Origin: Clostridia bacterium
Lineage (GTDB): Bacteria; Bacillota; Clostridia; Oscillospirales; Acutalibacteraceae
Direction of reading: 5' to 3'
Assembly: GCA_024692685.1 (NCBI GenBank)
Contig: JAILMJ010000055.1
Location: forward strand, 1 to 56,108
Length of the DNA stretch: 56,108 nucleotides
Shown: positions 13,522 to 21,514 of the stretch, piece by piece
Layout of the letters: each line of letters begins with the position of its first letter
How positions within the stretch are numbered: position 1 is the stretch's first letter
The notes under the pieces: model-generated
Told to the model about the DNA's origin: nothing
The model's input: only the letters and a program-made list of their open reading frames with translations
The model's database searches: none
Made by a program: the position numbers and the translations under genes

Positions 13522-14166
13522 ATGAAAACTTACAAATGTCTTGTTTGCGGAAAAATTTTTGAAGTCGAAGACGGCGCTGAACCCGTATGCCCCGTTTGCA
13601 AAGCAACAGGTGACAAACTTGTGCTTATGAGCAACCCTTACGCAGGCACCAAGACCGAAAAAAATCTTGAAGCTGCCTTTGCAGGTGAGTCTCAGGCAAG
13701 AAATAAATATACATACTTTGCTTCAAAGGCAAAGAAGGAAGGTTTCGAGCAGATAGCAGCTCTCTTCCTTAAAACCGCCGACAACGAAAAAGAGCACGCC
13801 AAAATGTGGTTCAAGGAGCTCAACGGTATAGGCAGCACAGCCGATAATCTCGGCGCCGCCGCCGCGGGTGAAAACTTCGAGTGGACCGATATGTACGAAG
13901 GCTTTGCTGTAACAGCCGAAGAAGAAGGCTTCCCCGAGCTCGCAAAGAAATTCCGCATGGTCGCCGCTATTGAGAAGCATCACGAAGAGCGTTACCGTGC
14001 ACTTCTTAAAAACGTTGAAACCGCTCAGGTATTTGAGAAGAGCGAAGTCAAAATCTGGGAATGCAGAAACTGCGGTCACATTGTTATCGGTGAGAAAGCT
14101 CCTGAAATCTGCCCCGTATGCGCTCATCCTCAGAGCTATTTTGAGATTAACGCAGAAAACTATTGA
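13522..14166 (+). CDS. Rubrerythrin with N- and C-terminal rubredoxin-like domains
   Basis: A 214-residue protein. Residues 1-35 form a short rubredoxin-like knuckle pair (CLVC 6-9, CPVC 23-26). Residues 45-165 are the diiron four-helix bundle with Glu/His motifs ([38 protein letters not shown]). Residues about 175-210 are the C-terminal rubredoxin (CRNCG, CPVC). Rubrerythrin reduces hydrogen peroxide using rubredoxin electrons. The extra N-terminal rubredoxin module is less common than the C-terminal one. Last gene of the operon, followed by a strong terminator. Confidence 0.95.
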   Translation: MKTYKCLVCGKIFEVEDGAEPVCPVCKATGDKLVLMSNPYAGTKTEKNLEAAFAGESQARNKYTYFASKAKKEGFEQIAALFLKTADNEKEHAKMWFKELNGIGSTADNLGAAAAGENFEWTDMYEGFAVTAEEEGFPELAKKFRMVAAIEKHHEERYRALLKNVETAQVFEKSEVKIWECRNCGHIVIGEKAPEICPVCAHPQSYFEINAENY

Positions 14167-14220
14167 TTCAGAGACAAAGTCTGTTTCGTTTCGGAAAGTA
14201 ATCCGATAGTGTTTCATCCG

Positions 14221-14256
14221 ACTGCTGCCGGGATTAACCGGCAGCAGTTTTTTCTT
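14221..14256 (+). terminator. Terminator of the oxygen-defence operon
   Basis: Perfect 11-bp stem ACTGCTGCCGG (14221-14231) with CCGGCAGCAGT (14238-14248), then TTTTTTC. Confidence 0.93.
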
Positions 14257-14298
14257 TCATACAGCAGTTTGGATTTGTTAATAATTTTAAAAAAAATA

Positions 14299-14327
14299 TT
14301 GACATAACAGTTTCAATATGATAACAT
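14299..14327 (+). promoter_or_regulatory. Strong promoter of the 47-residue peptide gene
   Basis: TTGACA (14299-14304), 17-base spacer, TAACAT (14322-14327), preceded by an A-rich UP-like tract (14289-14296). It lies downstream of the previous operon's terminator, so the small gene is an independent unit. Confidence 0.75.
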
Positions 14328-14382
14328 ACAAAGTAGTTAGTATATCCTAACGGAATTGATTACAGAAAGGAGTTCGCGCACT

Positions 14383-14526
14383 ATGGGATTTCTCGACACT
14401 ATCGTAGCTTTGCTTAATCTTGTTGCCGGCGGCTTCGGCACATCTGCTGACTTTGCTGTCGCATACGGCGATCTTACATCTCTTATCGCCGCTATTCTCG
14501 AATTCCTCGGCTCATTTGCGGGCTGA
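14383..14526 (+). CDS. Small hydrophobic 47-residue protein, unknown function
   Basis: ATG at 14383 with AAAGGAG 11 bases upstream and TGA at 14524-14526. The peptide begins MGFLDTIVALLNLVAGGFG, has a polar middle (TSADFAVAYGDLTSL) and ends in a second hydrophobic stretch IAAILEFLGSFAG. There are no Cys or Lys/Arg residues and the net charge is negative; the two hydrophobic halves could form a membrane hairpin. It has its own strong promoter and terminator (14559-14590), unlikely for a chance frame. I do not recognise a family; a toxin, secreted amphipathic peptide or structural membrane peptide are possibilities. Confidence 0.65.
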   Translation: MGFLDTIVALLNLVAGGFGTSADFAVAYGDLTSLIAAILEFLGSFAG

Positions 14527-14558
14527 TAAATTCGATAACAATTGGTTTATAACCACAA

Positions 14559-14590
14559 ACGGCAGCCGTAAGGCTGCCGTTATTTTTTAT
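14559..14590 (+). terminator. Terminator of the small peptide gene
   Basis: Perfect 9-bp stem ACGGCAGCC (14559-14567) with GGCTGCCGT (14572-14580), a GTAA loop, then TATTTTTTAT. It ends beside the stop codon of the convergent hydrolase gene. Confidence 0.9.
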
Positions 14591-14592
14591 AT

Positions 14593-16428
14593 TCAGATTT
14601 TTATTGTAAGAGAATTGAACAGGTCATTAAACAGTTTCTTAATAAACAGTTTAGGTATTTCCGAGAACCCGTTGCTTCCGAATTTGTCATAGAGCAGATT
14701 GCTGATCTTTTGAAGGGTTGTCGGATCCTTTTCTTTCTCTGCCTTTTTTATTCCCGTTTTATCGAGAATGGAATTCAGCTTCTGAGCGCACGCGTCATAT
14801 TCTCCTTGTGCGACAACGGTTTTTTTGAGCAGTTCCTCTGCTTCTGCGATTGCCGCATCAAGTTCCTCCGCTTCGCTTTCGGAAAGTGAGGAGCGTTTTG
14901 CCTGTTTTGCCGCTTCAAGGGGAACTTCAATAACTCTCACGTCTCTGCCCACATTGAACTGCGGGAACCTCGGATCGGAATAGACATCCTTGATATCATC
15001 ATGCGCTATAACTTCCATCGCAAGCATAAGGATGGCGTTGTTGTGCTGTGTAAGGTCATGCCGCTGATTGTCAAAGTAGAAGGCTGTGTCGGCAAGAAGT
15101 CCGGTTGAAGCGTCCACAACTCTGTCCGGTGAAATGTGATTGTGAGACGGATCGTTGCAATAGGTGTTTTTCTGGGCATATCCCTCGGGAAGAGTTTCAC
15201 CGCAGTTTGCAAGTTCGGCGCCTATGGATGTCGATTTGACATGAATTATAAAATCGGCGTTCTGAGTGTTCCAGGTTTTACCGACATTAATCATCGGATA
15301 GTCGTATTCAACAACTTCCAGAACCGGAATGTCTGCGTCAAGCATTTTTTGAATATTATCTTTTGCGTGAAGCTGTGCCTGATAGTATCTGTCGGTCTGC
15401 CTGCGTATCTCCGCCATTTCGGGCGAAGAAAGGTATTTCTCCGCGGCACTCGGATAATCGCCGGACGGGCAGAGTGCCCACATACTTGTTGAACGGATAA
15501 GCACCTCTTCAACCAGCCGCTTGACTCCTTTTTCAAGGCTGCTCATGATTATTTCATCCGGGAGGATCCTCAAGAGGATTTCAATCAGGGCGGCGGTATG
15601 CTCGTCGAGCAAGGTCAGCTCTTCCAGGAAACCATGATAAAGATAGTCGCTGTCAAGGAAGTTTACACGGTCATTGAAGACATCGCCGATTATCGTTGAA
15701 CCGTCAAGCGCCGGAACAATAAACAGAACCTTGTGCAGATCGTCAATAACCTCGGGATGATATTCAAACATTGCGCTTGCAATCGAGCCGCCCTGGCTGA
15801 TAGGCACGATGGTAACCTTGTCGTGCCCCGTCTGAGCCTTGACCATCTGAATGTAATCGTAGAGCTGATCCACAAGGTCAATGTGATTGCCGAATGAATT
15901 ATATGTGAAGTAGTAGATGTGGTCATTCGGCAGGTCAGTCGGGTATTTGTTAAACGGAATATGATGATTTATTACATCAAGTTCGCTTTCAGAGCATTCG
16001 GCAAGCGAATAGGGATAAAACTCTGTTTTGACGTTTTTTGATGTCTGTGCATTAAGGTCGCAGGCGTTTATCGAAAATGCATCGTATATAGCATCTGCAA
16101 CCGCGCCTGAAAGCCCAAGGTCGTGCTGGGAAAAAAGGCTGAAAACGGCGGGCAAAAGAACTCGCCTGATTATTTTGTTGACCTGTACGTATGCCGGAAA
16201 GGCAGATACCTTTTCTCCGTCCTTATTGATTAAGGGTTCGCCGTTGTCGTTTGTAACCACAACGCTTGACTGCCCGAGACCGGGGATGATGATTGTGGGA
16301 TAAAAAGGACAGTCATCACCGCAGGATGTTCTTTTTGTGTCAGCGGCAGAAACGCCGACACAGCATACAGACAGCACCATTATCAGGCAGACGGCAAAGC
16401 TGATTGCTCTTTTAAGCTGCTTTTTCAT
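14593..16428 (-). CDS. Secreted LCAT-like alpha/beta hydrolase
   Basis: A 611-residue protein with a signal peptide (about 1-29, cleavage near VSAAD). PTIIIPGLGQSS (44-55) is an oxyanion-hole strand. TGHDKVTIVPISQGGSIAS contains the nucleophile elbow, but as P-I-S-Q-G (S211) rather than G-x-S-x-G. HISPDRVVDASTG and a later His provide acid/base candidates. The C-terminal 120 residues are helical and Glu/Lys-rich. It shares the hydrolase core and the ISPDR..DAST block with the protein at 47993. The ATG at 16428 has GGAG 7 bases upstream; a TTG at 16434 is less likely. Last gene of a three-gene secreted operon. Confidence 0.8.
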   Translation of the reverse strand: MKKQLKRAISFAVCLIMVLSVCCVGVSAADTKRTSCGDDCPFYPTIIIPGLGQSSVVVTNDNGEPLINKDGEKVSAFPAYVQVNKIIRRVLLPAVFSLFSQHDLGLSGAVADAIYDAFSINACDLNAQTSKNVKTEFYPYSLAECSESELDVINHHIPFNKYPTDLPNDHIYYFTYNSFGNHIDLVDQLYDYIQMVKAQTGHDKVTIVPISQGGSIASAMFEYHPEVIDDLHKVLFIVPALDGSTIIGDVFNDRVNFLDSDYLYHGFLEELTLLDEHTAALIEILLRILPDEIIMSSLEKGVKRLVEEVLIRSTSMWALCPSGDYPSAAEKYLSSPEMAEIRRQTDRYYQAQLHAKDNIQKMLDADIPVLEVVEYDYPMINVGKTWNTQNADFIIHVKSTSIGAELANCGETLPEGYAQKNTYCNDPSHNHISPDRVVDASTGLLADTAFYFDNQRHDLTQHNNAILMLAMEVIAHDDIKDVYSDPRFPQFNVGRDVRVIEVPLEAAKQAKRSSLSESEAEELDAAIAEAEELLKKTVVAQGEYDACAQKLNSILDKTGIKKAEKEKDPTTLQKISNLLYDKFGSNGFSEIPKLFIKKLFNDLFNSLTIKI

Positions 16429-16449
16429 TTTCAAGCTCCTTTGAAATCA

Positions 16450-17634
16450 TCATAATGCGGAGGTAATTGAGAAAAATACCTGAATAGCAGAGTCCAGGAT
16501 TTTGCAGAGTGCATAATAAGCCTTGCTCTTTCCGCCCTCTGCTTCGCAGATTTTTGAATCGTTTGCAAGAGCAAAATCATATATGTTGAGCAATTCGTAT
16601 TCGTATGTTGATGTATCGTTTTCATCGAGTGTGATAAGGCCCACACCTCTGTCTATGTCTTTTGAGTAGGAATTACAGCCGACGGTAGGAACGTTTATTA
16701 TGTCAACACCGTCGATGTTAACCCGATATGTATTGGTATGGTCGTGGCCGTGGAACTCCGCAATAACATCACCTGTCTCAACCCAGGCATCAAGCTGACC
16801 GTCATAAACATTGGGAGGGCAGGGATGCTCAAGCCAGTAACCGTTAAGAGATGTAAATATCGGCAGAAGCGAGTAACTGTTGCCGGCGTTCTGAATTGAG
16901 AGCTTACCGAGTGAGAACGGAAGCTTAACATGTATTTTATCATAGATTTCGGGTATAACGATATGCTGGAAGTCCATCGCCGGAACAACTTTTCCGCCGT
17001 TTTCTTCCGCAAGTGCTTTTGCGGTTTTCTTATACCACTCAATTTGATCCGGATGAACGTAATCGTAGCCCGACGCACCTTCGTCGGTATTCTGGGAGCC
17101 GGAGTCGATAAACCAGAGATTAAACGCTGTCTTTGACCCGTCGGAAGACTTAATAGGCAGATTGCAGTTGCCGCAGCCGTAAATTGAGGGATCGGCATCA
17201 TAAGTGAGACATCCGCCGAGATCCTGATAAATTTTGAGAAGGTCTTCCTTTGTAACGTCATGCTCCTGGTCGTGATTGCCAAAAACGATAGAATAGGGTA
17301 TGCCTCTGTCACGTACGGGCTTTGTCACGGCTTCAATGGCTTTATACTGATTGTCATAGCCGTCGGCAACTGTATTGTCGCCGAGATAGACAACAAGGTC
17401 GGGTTTATATTTATCAAGAGCCTCGCACATAAGCCGGTCAGTCGTTTCTTCGAGATCTTCATTGTCCTGGGAGTCTGCAAACATCATAATTCTGAACTTG
17501 CCGTCGGGGCTGAATTTCAGTTCTCCCGAAGGCGCGTCAGACGGTGTGGCATCAAGCGCCGCCGCGCCGGGTAAAACCGGGATGCAGCAAAGCATCATAA
17601 CCAGACTGAGAACGAGTGACAGTGTTTTTTTCAT
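16450..17634 (-). CDS. Secreted calcineurin-like metallophosphoesterase
   Basis: A 394-residue protein with a signal peptide (about 1-26, ending GAAA). Metallophosphoesterase motifs in order: MFADSQDNED (the usual D-x-H is D-S-Q), VYLGDNTVADG, FGNHDQEHD, the lone His of DFQHIVIPE and FHGHDHTNTY. The H-to-Q change in the first motif recurs in some secreted members. The ATG at 17634 has AAGGAG upstream and is preferred to one at 17661. It lies between a lipase (16-base gap) and an LCAT-like hydrolase (21-base gap), so together they may strip phosphate and acyl groups from external lipids or phosphoesters. Confidence 0.87.
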   Translation of the reverse strand: MKKTLSLVLSLVMMLCCIPVLPGAAALDATPSDAPSGELKFSPDGKFRIMMFADSQDNEDLEETTDRLMCEALDKYKPDLVVYLGDNTVADGYDNQYKAIEAVTKPVRDRGIPYSIVFGNHDQEHDVTKEDLLKIYQDLGGCLTYDADPSIYGCGNCNLPIKSSDGSKTAFNLWFIDSGSQNTDEGASGYDYVHPDQIEWYKKTAKALAEENGGKVVPAMDFQHIVIPEIYDKIHVKLPFSLGKLSIQNAGNSYSLLPIFTSLNGYWLEHPCPPNVYDGQLDAWVETGDVIAEFHGHDHTNTYRVNIDGVDIINVPTVGCNSYSKDIDRGVGLITLDENDTSTYEYELLNIYDFALANDSKICEAEGGKSKAYYALCKILDSAIQVFFSITSAL

Positions 17635-17650
17635 TTTTGCTTGTCTCCTT

Positions 17651-18736
17651 TTAAATTGCATTTATCATATTCAGCCAGTCAACATAGAACTCCCTGACTG
17701 ATTTCGGGTAAACAAGATCTCCTATGAGCGCCATATGGTCTCCGGAATAAACAGGGGCTACATTCCAGACCCCGGGCCGGATATTCTCTTTATCAAGCGG
17801 CTGAGACGGAGCATTGAACGGTGCGCCGGCGGAAACAGTATTGACAAGACCGTCATTTTCGAGCCAGGATTCATCAACAACAAAACCTTCCGGAGTGACG
17901 CCGGTTGTTTTTCCCATCCTTTCTGCCGAGGATATCATCATAGGCTCATTAATCCCTTTTACGGGGGTATATGTGCCGTCTTCGTTTTTTTCGGTTGAGC
18001 TGCACGGAACGGCGAAATAATAGGTGCAGTCCATAACAGGCATGGTTTCATTAAGAGCCAGTGCTTTGTCAATATACATATCGTAATCTGCGCAATCGTG
18101 ATTTTCAAGCAGTATATCCGGGTCTCCGAATCCGTAGGCGGAGGTGCCGTTTGTCGGAGCTGCGAGGGCGGTCACGCTGTATATCCAGTCCGCCTTGCCT
18201 CCGGTGAAAAGAGGAGATATATCATTTTCTTCGGTGGCGTTTCTTTCTTCTTCACTGCCGTTTGCCATCAGCGCGGCGAGCAGTCTTACGGTTGCTCCTC
18301 CGAAGGAGTGGCCGAGAAGGTTGATTTTATCCGTATTATTCCATGACTTTATGAGCGGATTTTTTGAGAAATCCCTGCCGAAACGGTCGTGACCGTATTT
18401 TTCCGAATGAGCTTTGCCGTAGTCAACAACAGTTCCCGCAAGCTGTGCGTACAGTTCGCACGCTCTGTCCCAGGCGCTGCCCTGTGGATCGACAGAAGCG
18501 CTGTGGCAGCTGAAACCGCGAGCTCTGAGGTACTTCATCATGTCACCGGTTGTAAGGCCCCAATGCGGTAAAAGCTTATTGACAAAGTCGTAACTTCCCC
18601 AGCCGCTCAGACCGTGCACAAATACATATTCATAGTCTGTTTTCATCGTTTCAGTGTTCTTTGCGGTTTTGGGAACATTAAAAGAAGGAAAAGCAAACAT
18701 TATTAATGCCATAAGTAAAGAAATGATTTTTGCCAT
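17651..18736 (-). CDS. Secreted lipase (triacylglycerol lipase-like)
   Basis: A 361-residue protein with an N-terminal signal segment (about 1-20). FVHGLSGWGSYDF is the oxyanion loop; INLLGHSFGGATVRLL contains the nucleophile Ser in G-H-S-F-G; GDHMALIGDLVYPK carries the catalytic His. The layout resembles the larger staphylococcal/Geobacillus lipases. AAGGAAGTGA precedes the ATG at 18736. First gene of the lipase-phosphoesterase-hydrolase operon, with a consensus promoter (18771-18799). Confidence 0.87.
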   Translation of the reverse strand: MAKIISLLMALIMFAFPSFNVPKTAKNTETMKTDYEYVFVHGLSGWGSYDFVNKLLPHWGLTTGDMMKYLRARGFSCHSASVDPQGSAWDRACELYAQLAGTVVDYGKAHSEKYGHDRFGRDFSKNPLIKSWNNTDKINLLGHSFGGATVRLLAALMANGSEEERNATEENDISPLFTGGKADWIYSVTALAAPTNGTSAYGFGDPDILLENHDCADYDMYIDKALALNETMPVMDCTYYFAVPCSSTEKNEDGTYTPVKGINEPMMISSAERMGKTTGVTPEGFVVDESWLENDGLVNTVSAGAPFNAPSQPLDKENIRPGVWNVAPVYSGDHMALIGDLVYPKSVREFYVDWLNMINAI

Positions 18737-18770
18737 AAAGTCACTTCCTTTTTTATTTATTTCTTAACCC

Positions 18771-18830
18771 AGTATAATGGTTTATATATAAATTGTCAAT
18801 GTTGTAAAACGCCAAAAAATATGCTAAAAT
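18771..18830. promoter_or_regulatory. Divergent promoters: lipase operon and sigma/anti-sigma operon
   Basis: Minus strand: TTGACA (18794-18799), 17-base spacer, TATACT (18771-18776) for the lipase operon. Plus strand: TTGTAA (18802-18807), 17-base spacer, TAAAAT (18825-18830) for the sigma factor operon. The -35 boxes are only two bases apart, back to back, so a factor bound here would affect both. Confidence 0.75.
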
Positions 18831-18893
18831 ATTTGTCAGAAACACAATCGTATGCTGTCATTAAAGGTGAAGGGCATTCCGGAGGTGAAGTTC

Positions 18894-19442
18894 TTGCAGG
18901 ATAACGAAATAATTGAGTTGTATTTCGCCAGAGACGAGAGAGCAATCGGTGAAACCCAGACAAAATACGGGGATTACTGCTTCACTGTCGCAAATAACAT
19001 TCTCTCAGACAGGCTTGATTCCGAGGAATGTGTCAATGACACATGGTTGAAAACGTGGAATTCCATTCCGCCCGTAAGGCCGAAGATTTTTTCTGCATTT
19101 CTGGCTAAAATTACAAGAAACTCGGCGATCAACAGATTAAACTACAGAATGGCAAAAAAACGCGCAAAAAGCTGTGTTGCCTTTGATGAAATAGGCGAAT
19201 GTGTCCCTTCCGGCGCAAACACCGAGGAGAGCGTCATCTTACGCGAACTTGAGGAGAGAATCAATTCATTTTTGAGAACCCTGTCAAAGAGGGACAGAAG
19301 CGTTTTTATCCGCAGATACTTTTTCTCTGAGTCAACGGGAACGATAGCTGATAAATATAACCTTAAAGAAGACAATGTCCTTACCATCCTTTCGCGCACG
19401 CGCAAAAAACTCAAAAAGGTGCTTGAGGAGGGGAATTTATAA
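18894..19442 (+). CDS. ECF-type RNA polymerase sigma factor
   Basis: A sigma-70 family protein of about 182 residues. Region 2: NEIIELYFARDERAIGETQT, then SEECVNDTWLKTWNSIPP. Region 4: LRTLSKRDRSVFIRRYFF and KYNLKEDNVLTILSRTRKKL. A TTG at 18894 is chosen because GGAGGTGA lies 5 bases upstream, giving MQDNEIIEL as N-terminus; an ATG at 18852 has no ribosome binding site. The downstream gene (its start overlaps the TAA) encodes a membrane protein with anti-sigma layout. Back-to-back with the lipase operon, which may be one of its targets. Confidence 0.88.
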   Translation: MQDNEIIELYFARDERAIGETQTKYGDYCFTVANNILSDRLDSEECVNDTWLKTWNSIPPVRPKIFSAFLAKITRNSAINRLNYRMAKKRAKSCVAFDEIGECVPSGANTEESVILRELEERINSFLRTLSKRDRSVFIRRYFFSESTGTIADKYNLKEDNVLTILSRTRKKLKKVLEEGNL

Positions 19443-19987
19443 TGACAAATATGGATATAGTTAAAGCAATCGGCGGTATAGATGAAGAACTGATTGCGGA
19501 GTCCGAAGACTTTGCGAATGAAAGAAAGAACAGAAATAAGACGCCGGGATTTCCCGCAAAAATTATTTTGCCCCTTGCCGCCTGCCTGGCGGTAGCGCTG
19601 ATTGCCGGTATAGGAATAGGTTCCGGTTTCAAAATGGGCAGGTCAAAAGAGACTTCCGCAGATAAAAACTATGAAGCGGGTTTCGAGGACAATCAAAAGT
19701 ATGCATACAGTGATTCATCTTCAGGTCAGGAGGCTGCAGGCGCTTTCACTGTTCCGGTTTACCGGGGAGAGGTGACTGAAAACAGCGGCGAAGAGATAAA
19801 AGTTCTGCTGTTTACCGGGCAGTACGGAAATATCACATTGAATATTCCGTCCCGTTTTATCACTAATATTGATGCGTCAGTCCTTGATTCTGACGACGTA
19901 ATAACGGTTGTATTCGGAGAGACCGTTCCTGATTTTTCCTCCGACGGTGAAATAACCGTTTCCTCTCCGGTATTCATATATAAATAA
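19442..19987 (+). CDS. Probable membrane anti-sigma factor
   Basis: A 181-residue protein: cytoplasmic N-terminus (1-38, DIVKAIGGIDEELIAESED), one membrane helix (about 40-62), then an extracytoplasmic Ser/acidic linker and a beta-rich domain. It starts at the stop of the sigma gene (TAATG) with GGAGGGG upstream, the usual coupling for sigma/anti-sigma pairs. No zinc HxxxCxxC motif is visible, so the assignment rests on topology and position. Confidence 0.7.
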   Translation: MTNMDIVKAIGGIDEELIAESEDFANERKNRNKTPGFPAKIILPLAACLAVALIAGIGIGSGFKMGRSKETSADKNYEAGFEDNQKYAYSDSSSGQEAAGAFTVPVYRGEVTENSGEEIKVLLFTGQYGNITLNIPSRFITNIDASVLDSDDVITVVFGETVPDFSSDGEITVSSPVFIYK

Positions 19988-20006
19988 ACTGATGAGGTGA
20001 TCTGTT

Positions 20007-20957
20007 ATGAAAAAAACATTCAAAATAATATCTGTAATAATGGCATTGCTGTTTGTTTCTCTGTCTTTTGCCGCCTGCGGAGCAAAAAGCGCGGATAATG
20101 CGCGGCAATATGTATCGGGCGCCGAAGCGGCAGACTATGACGTTGAATACGGATTCAGCAGCAGTGCGCAGGAGAATTCAAAATCCGTAAGCACAGAAGA
20201 AAAGAAAGATGTTATCACAGACGCCGGAACGAGAAAACTCGTAAGAAAAGCAAATCTTGATATTCAGACAAAGGAGTTTGACTCATTTGTTACCGCCGTT
20301 GATAAAAAGGTTACAGCCCTGAAGGGTTACACCGAATCATCATACATAAGCGGAAACTCCTATTATTCGTCCGGCAACCGCAACGCTGAAATAACGGTCA
20401 GAATTCCCGAGGAAGCATTTGAAAGCTTTATATCCGATATTTCCGAAATTGCCACAGTCACCTCAAAGAATGTCAGCGTAAGCGATATAACCGGCGATTA
20501 CGTTGATACCGAGAGCAGAATAAAATCGCTTGAAGCCGAGCAGAAGGCTCTTATAGACCTTATGAGTAAGGCAAAAAACGTCAGTGAGACTCTTGAAATA
20601 CAAACACGTCTGAGCGAGGTTAATTCCGACCTGGAAAGCTGTAAAGCAAGAATGAAAACCTTTGACAGCCTCGTTTCATACTCAACTGTCACACTCGATA
20701 TCAATGAGGTTGAGAGAGAGACTGCCGCGGAGCAGGAGGGCTTCTTTGCGGAGATAGGCAGGCGGCTTTCGGATAATCTTTACTCCATAGCCCACGGACT
20801 AAGAAGACTAGGTATATGGTTTATCAGTTCTCTGCCGTTTATCGCGATTTTTGCTGTATGTGTAACAGCTGTTATACTCATTTTGCGTAAACTGATTAAG
20901 AAACGCAGAAACAGGAAAAAGCAAAAAGGGGAAGAAAGTAACGCAGAAAGCAAATAA
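20007..20957 (+). CDS. DUF4349 lipoprotein with C-terminal membrane helix
   Basis: A 316-residue protein. Signal with lipobox-like LSFAACG (Cys24); a DUF4349 core (about 75-245: RKLVRKANLDIQTKEFDSF, DITGDYVDTESRIKSLEAEQ, then a coiled-coil stretch); a membrane helix at about 272-292 and a basic tail. DUF4349 proteins have no settled function and are often seen with sigma/anti-sigma genes, as here. Third gene of the operon, 19 bases after the anti-sigma gene; a hairpin (20972-21001) follows. Confidence 0.85.
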   Translation: MKKTFKIISVIMALLFVSLSFAACGAKSADNARQYVSGAEAADYDVEYGFSSSAQENSKSVSTEEKKDVITDAGTRKLVRKANLDIQTKEFDSFVTAVDKKVTALKGYTESSYISGNSYYSSGNRNAEITVRIPEEAFESFISDISEIATVTSKNVSVSDITGDYVDTESRIKSLEAEQKALIDLMSKAKNVSETLEIQTRLSEVNSDLESCKARMKTFDSLVSYSTVTLDINEVERETAAEQEGFFAEIGRRLSDNLYSIAHGLRRLGIWFISSLPFIAIFAVCVTAVILILRKLIKKRRNRKKQKGEESNAESK

Positions 20958-20971
20958 AAAAATATTGATAA

Positions 20972-21010
20972 AACCGGGCTGCATTATCCTGCAGTCCGGT
21001 TATCTTATTA
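20972..21010 (+). terminator. Probable terminator of the sigma/DUF4349 operon
   Basis: AACCGGGCTGCA (20972-20983) pairs with TGCAGTCCGGTT (20990-21001), one G/T pair in 12, followed by the T-rich ATCTTATTAT. Confidence 0.65.
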
Positions 21011-21068
21011 TCATTCTGTTTTGCGGCAATGTTTGACGGTTCCCGGTTAAAAAATTTTTGAAAATCTA

Positions 21069-21128
21069 TTGACAGCGCGGAAAAAGAGTAGTAAGATATA
21101 ACTGTGATAGCTGAGATAGCACAGTTAT
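21069..21128 (+). promoter_or_regulatory. gntR-ABC operon promoter and operator
   Basis: TTGACA (21069-21074), 17-base spacer, TAAGAT (21092-21097). Directly downstream a perfect 9-bp inverted repeat ATAACTGTG (21098-21106) and CACAGTTAT (21120-21128) spans the transcription start and ends just before the ribosome binding site. This is a typical autorepression operator for a YtrA-type GntR regulator. Confidence 0.75.
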
Positions 21129-21142
21129 ACGGAGGTGGTAAC

Positions 21143-21514
21143 TTGATTTCGGTTGACAAACAAAGCAGGGTGCCGGTATATGAGCAAATTAAGAATCAGA
21201 TAATTACTCTCATACGCCTCGGAGTTTATTCCGGAGGGGACAAGCTGCCCTCAATAAGGCAGATTTCATCCGATACCTCAGTAAATGTTAATACCGTTAA
21301 AAAAGCTTTTTCAGAGCTTGAAATCAACGGATTGATTCATACCGTACCGGGTACCGGTTGCTTTGTAAGCGAGGGTGCGCTCGATAATCCCGCGGTGACA
21401 TCCAAGATTACCAGGGACATCACCAATGATTTTGTTACAGCCAGAGCGCTCGGGGTAACAAGGGAAAAGATTATCGAGATTCTCAATGATATTTACGGAG
21501 GTGAGGAAAAGTGA
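21143..21514 (+). CDS. GntR-family regulator, YtrA subfamily
   Basis: A 123-residue protein: winged HTH at about 1-75 (SRVPVYEQIKNQIITLIRLG, SIRQISSDTSVNVNTVKKAF, LIHTVPGTGCFV) and a short C-terminal dimerisation helix pair, the compact YtrA layout. A TTG at 21143 is used because GGAGGTGG precedes it; a GTG at 21104 would place the start inside the operator. It overlaps the ABC ATPase start by 4 bases. It probably represses its own ABC operon until an envelope or antibiotic signal appears, as in Bacillus ytr. Confidence 0.92.
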   Translation: MISVDKQSRVPVYEQIKNQIITLIRLGVYSGGDKLPSIRQISSDTSVNVNTVKKAFSELEINGLIHTVPGTGCFVSEGALDNPAVTSKITRDITNDFVTARALGVTREKIIEILNDIYGGEEK

